This document shows, piece after piece, positions 36,701-44,088 of a DNA stretch of 60,019 bases. The stretch spans positions 1-60,019 of the forward strand of contig NZ_JAGWDK010000034.1 of assembly GCF_018398875.1 (NCBI RefSeq), written 5' to 3'. The DNA is from Bradyrhizobium sp. sGM-13 (GTDB taxonomy: Bacteria; Pseudomonadota; Alphaproteobacteria; Rhizobiales; Xanthobacteraceae). Under the pieces are notes generated by a model. The model did no database searches and was not told the origin of the DNA. It was given only the letters and a program-made list of their open reading frames with translations. Positions within the stretch are counted from its first letter, which is position 1, and every line of letters begins with the position of its first letter. A program made the translations under genes and the position numbers.

Positions 36701-39700
36701 CTGTGTCGGATGATCTGTGCCAGCCTTGCCGCGGGCATCGTCGGATCGAGCGGAAGAAATGCACCTCCCGCCCGCAGCACCGCTATCATTGCAGCCAAGA
36801 AATCAATGCCGCGCTCGGTAAACAAGACAACCACTTCATCAGGGCGGACATTCTCGCGACAAAGCCGATTGGCAATGGCGTAGGCTCGGCTTGCGAGCTC
36901 GCGGTAGCTGAGCCGAACCCGCCCGATCGACACCGCTTCGGCGTTGGGGGTGCGCTCGACCTGCATGTCGAAACGTTCGGAGAAAGTGCTAAGCGGGTGA
37001 AGCCCAGTCTCGGTCCGATTCCAATCTACGACAACTTGCTTGCGTTCTGCCGCCGGCAAGAGTGGCAGATCAGAGATCCGTTGCTCGGGATTTGCGAGAA
37101 TTGACTCCAGCAGCGTGCGGAAATGCGCTGCCATTCGCTTGATCGTATCAGCCTCAAAAAGTTCGGTGCTGTATTCGAGCCAGCCACTCAGAAGCCCATC
37201 CTCATCGACGAGTTCGAGCAACAGGTCGGACCGCGCGATGCCAGGGTCCGCGTTGATGGAGTGGGCAGACAGTCCATGGAGAGCCAAGCGTGTCGAAGAT
37301 GCCTTTTGCAGAACGAACATCACCCGAAACAAAGGATTGCGATCCAAGCTGCGGGGCACACGGAGTGCCTGCAGAATCTCTTCGATCGGGAGTTCCTGGT
37401 TTCGATAAGCATCCAGCGTCACCTGCCGAACACGCCGCAACACCTCGCTGAATGTGGGGTCGCCGGATAGGTCGGTACGAAGAACCACGGCATTGGCAAA
37501 CATCCCGATAAGTCGCTCAATTTCGATCTGATTGCGATTGGCAATCAGCGACCCAACCGCGATGTCGTCGTGCTCCGTGTACCGGCAGAGGAGGCATTGA
37601 AACGCGGCGAGCAGTGTCATGAACAAGGTAGCATTGTGGGTTCGGCTCAACGACTTGATGCCGCCGGACAAAGTCCGCGACAACGTCAGCGGCAGCCTGG
37701 CGCCGCGCCCGGTCCACGTCTTTGGACGGGGCCGGTCCGTTCGCAGCGGGAGTTCAGTCAACCCTTCGAGGCGCCCACGCCAGTAGTTCAACTGGGCTTC
37801 GGCGGCGGGCGTTCGCAGCCACGCGCGCTGCCATTCAACGAAATGTCGGTATTGGAATGGAATCTCGGGAAGTTTGGCAGGTATCCCTTTTGATCCGGCG
37901 TTATAAAGTACCTCGAGTTCTTCAAGGAATAGCCGCTGCGACCACCCGTCTGTGATCAGATGATGAAGCTTGATCAGCAGGGCATAGTCATGTTCGTCAA
38001 GTCTCAGTAGCTGCGCCCGTATGGGCGGCTCCCTTTCAATGTCGAAGGATTGCTGCAGCAACTCCGATGTCCGCGATTGCATCGCGGCGGCTCGCTTGGG
38101 TTCGGGCAGCGGTCGGAGGTCAAAGCGTTCCAGGCACGGCCGAACTGTCGTCACCGTTTGCATCGGCTCGCCCAGACGTTCCATGAAGATTGATCTCAAT
38201 GCCTCATGGCGCTCACTGATCGTCGCGACGCTCGCCTCAAGGAGGTCAGGATCGAGCGGCCCGGACAGAAGCATGCCGGTCACAACGTGAAACTTGTGTC
38301 CGACCCTATCTATCCCGCTAAGGACGTAGATTCTTTGTTGCTGGCGTGACAGCCGGCCGCAGTTATCCGCCCTGATATCGCATAAGCCAGGGGGGGCGAT
38401 GCCTTCCTTCTTCGATGGCTCGATGAGGGCTGCGAGAGACGCAACGGTTGACGCATCAAAAACATCCCTGAACGAGCAATCGACCCCGAAGCGTGTCCTC
38501 AGACGCGAAAGCAGCTGCGCCACCGTGAGGGAATCGGCCCCGAGCGCGAAGACGTCTTCATCGATCCCGACCTCATTGAGCTCCAGGAGATCCGCCCAGA
38601 TTTTGGCCAGTTGCCACTCAGTCTCCGAGCGGGGGGCCGCCAAATGAGCTTTGCGTTCTACGCGCGACCTCGGCGTCGGTATCGAAAGCATCGCGGCGAG
38701 TTCACCGCGAATGACCTTGCCGTCGGGGCCCGCCGGGATCGTCGGCACAATGCGGATCAGGCCGGGCACCTTGAACTGCGCAAGGTGCTCGCTCGCGAAC
38801 CGCCGGAGCTGCAGTGAGCTGATCTTGGCCTCCGCCCGCAGTACCACAGCGACAGCGACGTCTTCTCCAAGTCGCGTATGGGCAATGGGAAAAGCTACGG
38901 CTTGGATTACGTCGGGGTGGCTCAACAATGCCCTTTCCACCTCGGCAGGTGAAACCTTCTGCCCTCCGCGGTTGATCACATCCGCCTTCTTGATGCGACC
39001 GAGCAGAAACAGATATCCCTCGACATCCATATAGCCGAGATCGCCGGTTCGGAACCAGTCGCCCCGAAAAGCGGATTTTGTAGCAACCTCGTTATTGTCA
39101 TAGCCCCTTGTGATGGTCGGACCTCTTAGCGCGATCTCTCCACGTTCGCCGGCGGGTAATTGTCGGCCCTCGCCGTCCATGACGACGATCTCGACCCCGG
39201 TGGGCTTGCCAACGGATCCGGGCTTCCGTCGTTCGAGAGGGTTCGCGGCAATCTGGCTCGCAGCTTCCGTCATGCCGTAGGTCTCGATTACGGGAACGCC
39301 AAAAAGCCCCTCCAGCTCGTCGAGCATGTCGGTTGGCAAAGATGCAGAAGCGGACCGGATAACTCGCAGGGATGACGGCCGGGCGTCGCGCTTGTGGCGG
39401 CGTGCTGCCGATATCAGCGCTCGATGGATTGGCGGGACTGCGGTGTACCAAGTGGGTCGAAACTTGGCCAGCCAGCCGAAGAAAGCCACGGCATCGAAGG
39501 CGGGCGGGCATACAACACTCGACCCGGCTGCCAGCGCAGTCAGCAGTCCCGAGATGAGGCCATGTGCGTGAACCAGCGGCAGAACGTTCAACAATCGGTC
39601 TTGGGATTCAAGCGCCAAGGCCGCGCCCGCATTATAAGCCGACCGACAGACGCTGGCCTGGCTTAGAGGCACCAGCTTCGGCTGCGCCGTGCTGCCCGAG

Positions 39701-40254
39701 GTCAATAGGATAAACGCGTCGTCAGCGCCCGCTGCCAATTCGCCGACGACGGCAGGTCGCGCCGCCGGGCACACAAGGCTGAATGCACCGGGCACCTCGC
39801 GGGATCGCTGCGACAGATCAATGACCGGTATGCCGAGGCTATATGCGACACCGCGGCTCGCCGAATCCACGTCGGCGCGCGTCAAGAGCGCCGCCACCCG
39901 CAGATCGCCGAAATAGCGCCGCCATTCGTCTGCGGCAAAGCCAGGGTGAAGCGGCACACAAACCGCGCCAGCGGCGACCGCTATTGTTGCCACTGCAGCA
40001 TCCGCTCCGCCAGGTAACACGACCGCTACGCGGTCACTTCTACCGATACCCAGGTCGCGCAACTCACGAACAATTTCGGTCGTTCGGGCCCAGAGCGCGC
40101 CATATGTCAGCGATTCGCTCCCGGGCGCTAGAATGGCAGGGTGGTTAGGCGATATTCGTCCATAGTGGGCGAGAAGATCTCCGAGGCAGGCAAAGACGTG
40201 TTGTCCGGCCTCGCCTGCGTCCGGGCGCGGCAACTCTTTTGTAACCTTTGACAA
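33784..40254 (-). CDS. Nonribosomal peptide synthetase, A-PCP-C-A-PCP-C
   Basis: This 2,156-residue synthetase has: A1 (about 25-530), similar to carboxylate-CoA ligases of the oxalate/coumarate type, with core A3 LLTSGSTAQPK (183-193) and Lys513; PCP1 with Ser575 in LGADSL; C1 (about 632-1065) with HHLITDG at 764-770; A2 (about 1090-1600), a standard amino-acid-type fold with YTSGSTGAPKG; PCP2 with Ser1646 in LGGHSL; and C2 (about 1700-2150) with HHIIVDG at 1847-1853. No thioesterase or reductase domain follows. In A2 the position of the amino-group-binding Asp235 (GrsA numbering) is Val1291. The ten-residue pocket reads roughly V-I-W-E-I-T-A-D-D-K. Last large gene of the PPTase-LLM-FMO-NRPS operon. 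Release probably needs C2 with an external nucleophile or a trans enzyme. Confidence 0.93.
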   Translation of the reverse strand: MSKVTKELPRPDAGEAGQHVFACLGDLLAHYGRISPNHPAILAPGSESLTYGALWARTTEIVRELRDLGIGRSDRVAVVLPGGADAAVATIAVAAGAVCVPLHPGFAADEWRRYFGDLRVAALLTRADVDSASRGVAYSLGIPVIDLSQRSREVPGAFSLVCPAARPAVVGELAAGADDAFILLTSGSTAQPKLVPLSQASVCRSAYNAGAALALESQDRLLNVLPLVHAHGLISGLLTALAAGSSVVCPPAFDAVAFFGWLAKFRPTWYTAVPPIHRALISAARRHKRDARPSSLRVIRSASASLPTDMLDELEGLFGVPVIETYGMTEAASQIAANPLERRKPGSVGKPTGVEIVVMDGEGRQLPAGERGEIALRGPTITRGYDNNEVATKSAFRGDWFRTGDLGYMDVEGYLFLLGRIKKADVINRGGQKVSPAEVERALLSHPDVIQAVAFPIAHTRLGEDVAVAVVLRAEAKISSLQLRRFASEHLAQFKVPGLIRIVPTIPAGPDGKVIRGELAAMLSIPTPRSRVERKAHLAAPRSETEWQLAKIWADLLELNEVGIDEDVFALGADSLTVAQLLSRLRTRFGVDCSFRDVFDASTVASLAALIEPSKKEGIAPPGLCDIRADNCGRLSRQQQRIYVLSGIDRVGHKFHVVTGMLLSGPLDPDLLEASVATISERHEALRSIFMERLGEPMQTVTTVRPCLERFDLRPLPEPKRAAAMQSRTSELLQQSFDIEREPPIRAQLLRLDEHDYALLIKLHHLITDGWSQRLFLEELEVLYNAGSKGIPAKLPEIPFQYRHFVEWQRAWLRTPAAEAQLNYWRGRLEGLTELPLRTDRPRPKTWTGRGARLPLTLSRTLSGGIKSLSRTHNATLFMTLLAAFQCLLCRYTEHDDIAVGSLIANRNQIEIERLIGMFANAVVLRTDLSGDPTFSEVLRRVRQVTLDAYRNQELPIEEILQALRVPRSLDRNPLFRVMFVLQKASSTRLALHGLSAHSINADPGIARSDLLLELVDEDGLLSGWLEYSTELFEADTIKRMAAHFRTLLESILANPEQRISDLPLLPAAERKQVVVDWNRTETGLHPLSTFSERFDMQVERTPNAEAVSIGRVRLSYRELASRAYAIANRLCRENVRPDEVVVLFTERGIDFLAAMIAVLRAGGAFLPLDPTMPAARLAQIIRHSGARIVLTTQDCTPALQLMLSGLRRGERPRVLIIERLTAAISRDSMTALRRAPSSLACVIYTSGSTGAPKGAMIEQRGMFNHLLSKIADLELSAFDVVAQTSPQSFVIAIWQFLAALMVGARVHICSDEETRDPALLMQEISREGVTALEIVPALLREILQPSPSGATLRALSRIRSLISTGESLPPDLCHDWFRHFPAVPIINAYGATETSDDVATHRLTAPPTSTATVPIGRAIANVRLYVLDSHLQPVPIGVAGELYVGGIGVARGYLNDRKQTRRRFLRDPFSKRRGARLYQTGDLARWRSDGILECLGRIDHQVKIRGCRIELEEIEHVLMEHPGVRSAVVMARDSMGSETQLIAYIVAAPGDRPEAVELRDFLRTRLPAHMVPTGYVFPDHLPLTANGKLDRRALAGFGSGLGVTAGNFVAPRSATEKALAGIWAELLEVDQVGIFSNFFDLGGHSLLAGRVLARVASVFQVSLPIRAIFEASTVEALAQRIDKAQATQSTEPRLEIARVESNVHQTISILQERMLQIERELPGLPQFNLPFAYRLQGPLNVPALERSLVEVVRRHDSLRAGFSWAGERPVPFIIPTSNVASPLGIEDLGVGISAGNKRAKALVLKKAELRAAQEAWTPFDVERAPLFRTRLLRLGPDDHVLLLILHHIIVDGWSIGIFFEEVAEVYTAFAAGQNVQLPAQAFQFSDFADWQRRWCTSESATRQFAYWKDYLRETSPVFPTDVSAAGALLTAPIAHEPFHLSNDLVVRLSALGRSQGGTLFMTLLAGFKAMLLARTGRGDICIATTMANRTQQWTERVIGPMENTTIIRTRIDSNLSFREALRRVRDSVLESYARQELPFEILTARLAEEDDVDPATLIQVFFVLQDAIRRPLELPDIVAQSFGSAHREGRPVLPINRAWLTLMLEEKPSGIAGSCTYKVDLFEANTFQNWIAEYEAILTKAVANPERSLGQLTDR

Positions 40255-40296
40255 CGCCGTCCCTTTCTCAATTTCACTTGGCGCGCTGGCGCCGTT

Positions 40297-41910
40297 TCAC
40301 TTGTGTTTTTGCTCCTTTGAGCCGTCTCCGGGCGATCGCGCACGGACGCGTTGCCGGGGGATAGTGGCGGCAGATTCATCGGTTGAATTTCGCGACTGGA
40401 GTGCGCCGCGAAACGCGGCGCGCATGGCTGGGTCGAGCTGATCGATCAGTTTGTCGGAACTGAGTGCTTCGGAGCCGAGGCGGCTGACCCACGCGTACGC
40501 ACTTTCAAGCGTTTCCAATTCGGGCACCGCATAGGTAAGAAGATCTTGATAATATGCGGCGGAATCCTCCCGAAACAGGTCCCGCGCCAAACCGTTCACC
40601 AGCCGGCGCACACCATACTTTATCCCAGTAATAGCCGCTCCCGTTAAACCTAGACTAGGCATAGCTCCGAAGGTGAAATTGTGCAGTCGACCGAGGAAAG
40701 GAGCGCTTCCGGGCCGCCGCTCCATGAATTCAAATGCTGCGCCAAGGTAAGGGTGTCGTGCGAGCAAATCACTTTCCTCACCGGGTGGAGGCGTGAATCG
40801 GTCGCGCCAAAGGGCAATTTGGTGAAGGATCGGGGCAAGCTCTGAGCGGGCCGAAAGGTTTGTCTCAACGCCCGTAGCAAAGATGATGAAGTCAAATGCG
40901 AAGGTGCCAGCGCTGGTTTCGACTGTCGCGACGCCTGCTCCGTCACGAACCGATTTCCATGCGCAATCGGCATGCCACGCGAAATTTTCAAATCTGCGGC
41001 AACGCCAAAATGTATCTTGAGTTGGCGGTACCGGAAGCTCCTCCAGAATGTGGCGCATGAAGCGCCAGCGTTCCAGGTCTGACAATTCTCCAAAATGGCC
41101 GAACATGCCCGCGAAGTTCATCCAGATGAGGGGATTGACCCGGGGAATGTCTGAGCGACGGAAGCAAAGGTCGACCCGAGCGGCGCCGGCTTCAAGTGCG
41201 CTAGCCGCATTGTCGAAGGCGGAAGCTCCAACGCCGAGTACGCCAACGCGCTTTCCCGCAAGTCTATGGAAGTCTATGTCATCAGCCGAATGGGCATAAC
41301 GCTCCGCCGGGAGATCAGCGACAAGAGGTTGAGGAGCCCGCCAACTTCCGCTGCCATCGAAACCCGTTGCGAGGACGATCTTTCGCGTATGGACGCGTTC
41401 GATCCGGTCGGGACGGCGGAGATGAGCCAAGAGGAAATCGCCGGCAGGCTCGATCGACGTTAGCTCAACCTCGTTTTCGACGATTATGTCGAGAACGTCG
41501 CGGTACCAATCGAGATACGAGCGCCATATCTCCTGAGGTATCCTGTCGATGCGCTCCCATGCCCGGCGGCCGAATTTCGCCTCATACCACGCGCGAGCCG
41601 TGAGACTTGGGATGCCGAAATCGATGCCAGTCACTTCCTTTGGAGTCCGCAACTCCTTCATGCGGGCAAATCGGCGCCAGGGCCCTTCGAGCCCCCGCGG
41701 ACTCCGGTCGATAACTCTGATATTGGTTATCCGCTCAAGCTTCAGACCGAACGCGGTCGCAAGTCCGCTTTGACCACCGCCGACAATCAGCACATCCAGG
41801 ACCGGAACACCGTCCTTAGAGTGTGGCACAGTCCACTCTCGAGGGGGATAGCTTAGATACGTCAGTTCGCGCCGCACCCGATCCGAGAGCTGGGTAACCC
41901 TCATGTACAT
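40297..41910 (-). CDS. FAD/NAD(P)-dependent monooxygenase of the NRPS operon
   Basis: About 537 residues from ATG 41910 (MYMRVTQLSDRVRREL; ATG 41904 also possible; GCGGGGGC upstream). FAD-binding Rossmann motif LIVGGGQSGLATAFGL at about residue 42, a second dinucleotide fold VGVLGVGASAFDNAASALEA near 222, and an FATGVET motif near 340 place it with flavin-containing monooxygenases / CzcO-type oxidoreductases. No transmembrane segment. It could hydroxylate an amine or do a Baeyer-Villiger type oxidation on the NRPS product; the substrate is unknown. Only 42 bp separate it from the NRPS, so it is co-transcribed. Confidence 0.88.
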   Translation of the reverse strand: MYMRVTQLSDRVRRELTYLSYPPREWTVPHSKDGVPVLDVLIVGGGQSGLATAFGLKLERITNIRVIDRSPRGLEGPWRRFARMKELRTPKEVTGIDFGIPSLTARAWYEAKFGRRAWERIDRIPQEIWRSYLDWYRDVLDIIVENEVELTSIEPAGDFLLAHLRRPDRIERVHTRKIVLATGFDGSGSWRAPQPLVADLPAERYAHSADDIDFHRLAGKRVGVLGVGASAFDNAASALEAGAARVDLCFRRSDIPRVNPLIWMNFAGMFGHFGELSDLERWRFMRHILEELPVPPTQDTFWRCRRFENFAWHADCAWKSVRDGAGVATVETSAGTFAFDFIIFATGVETNLSARSELAPILHQIALWRDRFTPPPGEESDLLARHPYLGAAFEFMERRPGSAPFLGRLHNFTFGAMPSLGLTGAAITGIKYGVRRLVNGLARDLFREDSAAYYQDLLTYAVPELETLESAYAWVSRLGSEALSSDKLIDQLDPAMRAAFRGALQSRNSTDESAATIPRQRVRARSPGDGSKEQKHK

Positions 41911-42091
41911 GCCCCCGCTACAAGGCCGCAAATGGCGGCCATGCTCGATCAGCCAAGGCGGTATCAGGCGCTGTCGAGCCGTTCAAATTCCGTCGTGCAT
42001 TGCCTTTTCAAAGCCGTCGTGCGCAGGCTTCAGCCAATCGCCGGATGCCGACAATTTCCGATACATTCCCGTGCACCGCATTTAAAATGCA

Positions 42092-43078
42092 TCAGAATAA
42101 CCCGCTGGATGCAAGGGCTTTGCCGACATGGTCAAGCTCGCGCTCGTCCGCGACCACATCCAGAATGATCGTGCTGACGTTCATTTCCACGAAGCGACGC
42201 AATTTCGCTCCGATCTCCGCATAACTGCCCACAAGGTACGGACAATCCGCTTGAAACGTCAAAAAGGGAAGAAGCCAATAACCGTTCTCATGAAGTTCGT
42301 CGTTTTGCCCGGCATCCTTGAGTCGTCGTTTCCAAACCGAGTCGGTATTCTCCATCGTATATTTTAGCAACTCGCGTTTCTCGGCACTGTCTTGAAAGAA
42401 CAGCTTCGCCTCCCGCCTCGCTTCATCACGGTTCTCTCTTGCAAAAATCCCGAAATTTACACCGGGACCATTTATTCCTTCCTCAAGGTTTGGCGGAAGC
42501 ATCTGCATCATCAAGCACCCCATCTGCTTCGCTACTCGATGGGCGTCATCGGATTGGCCCGCGATCAGAAACTCCGGCATCAGCGCCGGCGGCAAGCCCG
42601 GGCGCAGCTGCAAATTGTTCGTCGTGTAAAATTTTCCGTTGAAATTCACGGGCCTGGTGCTGGCCAACAGTTGACGCACAATGTGTATGAATTCGCCCAG
42701 CCTTGTATATCTGTCATGGTGGGAGAGCTGCTCGTCGCCAAGCCCATGGAGATCGCTCGCCGCGGTGCCGGTGATCGTATTGAGATAGATCTTCCGGTTG
42801 TAGAGCAGTGCGAATGACGAAACGAACTTGGCCGCCGTGAATGGGTGCATATAGATCGGATTCACGGCAATCAGCGGCGAGCATTCTGCCGTGTGCGCCA
42901 GAAGATGCTGGGCAATAGACCATGGCTCAACAAGCGTGTCGTTTCCCGCGAACAACAGAATGCCAGCCAATCCATTGCGATCGCTGAAACGTGCAGCGCG
43001 CATCAGCTCATCGATGTATCTGGCAGAATCAATATTACGCGATATAGCAGGAAATACGCGAAGCTTGGTCTTGCCCAT
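42092..43078 (-). CDS. LLM-class (luciferase-like) flavin-dependent monooxygenase
   Basis: The 328-residue protein (ATG 43078, MGKTKLRVFPAISRN; a GTG 6 bp earlier is possible) is a bacterial-luciferase-like TIM barrel. Visible hallmarks are AARFSDRNGLAGILLFAGND near residue 30, a FALLYNRKIYLNTITGTAAS stretch near 90, and RYTRLGEFIHIVRQLL near 127, as in SsuD/NtaA-type enzymes. LLM enzymes in NRPS clusters often hydroxylate carrier-bound substrates using reduced FMN. It lies 39 bp after the PPTase gene and 180 bp before the FAD monooxygenase. A partner flavin reductase is not encoded nearby. Confidence 0.9.
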   Translation of the reverse strand: MGKTKLRVFPAISRNIDSARYIDELMRAARFSDRNGLAGILLFAGNDTLVEPWSIAQHLLAHTAECSPLIAVNPIYMHPFTAAKFVSSFALLYNRKIYLNTITGTAASDLHGLGDEQLSHHDRYTRLGEFIHIVRQLLASTRPVNFNGKFYTTNNLQLRPGLPPALMPEFLIAGQSDDAHRVAKQMGCLMMQMLPPNLEEGINGPGVNFGIFARENRDEARREAKLFFQDSAEKRELLKYTMENTDSVWKRRLKDAGQNDELHENGYWLLPFLTFQADCPYLVGSYAEIGAKLRRFVEMNVSTIILDVVADERELDHVGKALASSGLF

Positions 43079-43116
43079 TTCCACCGATCCTGGGTCGCGT
43101 TATGAATTCCAAAAAG

Positions 43117-43845
43117 TCAGGGCGATGAGCTCAGTCGAGCATCGACGCCCGAACACTTTGACTCATGCGAGCTTACGACAAGGGGGATGTCAAGCTCGCC
43201 TTCGATCGCTGCTGCTGCTGCCACGCCTGAACTGATCGCCAGGGATTCTACTGTCCAAGTTCGTTCGTCGAACTTGACGATGCTGCGGCCGGGTTCAGGT
43301 CCGACCTCTACCTCGCGTGGATCGATAAAAAGCCCTCGGCCCAATGCCTTGAGTACGGCCTCCTTCCGCGTCCAAAGGTCAAAGAAGCTGGAAAGGACTT
43401 GGCTGGTCGGCAGCTGCTTCAGCAGTCTGGCCTCGCGGGGCGTCGCAATTTGGAGCGTAACTCCCAAGGGATCAGTGATCGGCCGCCGCACTTCAATATC
43501 CACGCCGACGCATCGATCTTTGGCTGCTGCGATCAAGCCGTGGCGGCCGGAATGGGAGAGATTAAATTGAAGGCCTTGAGCCGGTCTGGCAAGCATTGGC
43601 TTTCCGGCCGCGGTCGTATCAAACTCGATGTGCCGTGGATCGCATCCGAGCTGAAGGGCAAGTATGTGTCGAAGCGCACAATGTGCGCGCAATGACCGGT
43701 CGCGATCCTGTGGCCGCTTCAGGCGATCGGCTCGCACGCGCTCACTCGTCGAAAGCAGGCTTAAATCGCCGCTTGAGCAATCCAGATTTACCGTCCAGAT
43801 CTTCAGGCCTGTACTTCGCAAGTGGTACCTCTTAAGTAGGTTCAC
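43117..43845 (-). CDS. Sfp-type 4'-phosphopantetheinyl transferase
   Basis: About 242 residues from GTG 43845 (AGGA upstream); the frame opens at TTG 43875, so the start is uncertain. It transfers phosphopantetheine from CoA to the PCP serines. Signature residues are present: RPAQGLQFNLSHSGRHGL, CVGVDIEVRR (Mg-binding Asp/Glu) and FFDLWTRKEAVLKALGRGL. It is the first gene of the leftward operon, making the island self-sufficient in activating the two carrier domains of the NRPS. The promoter must lie in the 240-bp gap to the divergent exported protein. Confidence 0.93.
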   Translation of the reverse strand: MNLLKRYHLRSTGLKIWTVNLDCSSGDLSLLSTSERVRADRLKRPQDRDRSLRAHCALRHILALQLGCDPRHIEFDTTAAGKPMLARPAQGLQFNLSHSGRHGLIAAAKDRCVGVDIEVRRPITDPLGVTLQIATPREARLLKQLPTSQVLSSFFDLWTRKEAVLKALGRGLFIDPREVEVGPEPGRSIVKFDERTWTVESLAISSGVAAAAAIEGELDIPLVVSSHESKCSGVDARLSSSP

Positions 43846-44034
43846 TAGGAATCCGTCCTGTGGGTCGCGCGTCAAGAACTAACTGATTAGGCTGCGTGGA
43901 TAGGCGAGAAGCCGGTCGAACAAGGATATGGGAGCGCTAGCAAATTAGCGCTTCACGCTTTCCAGCGCACGATGACGATGCGGGCGGCCACACATCGGCG
44001 GACGCCAAGAGCATCGGGAACGTCAGTTGAAGAT

Positions 44035-44056
44035 TGAGTATAGATCGAGTATAGAT
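44035..44056 (+). promoter_or_regulatory. Tandem 11-bp direct repeat in divergent promoter region
   Basis: Two adjacent copies of (t/c)gagtatagat, exactly one helical turn apart, lie 33 bp upstream of the exported protein's start and in the intergenic gap to the PPTase operon. The placement suggests an operator, but no regulator gene is adjacent; function is inferred. Confidence 0.45.
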
Positions 44057-44088
44057 TGTCCGGGAGAGGCGCACAAGGAGCGGTCATC

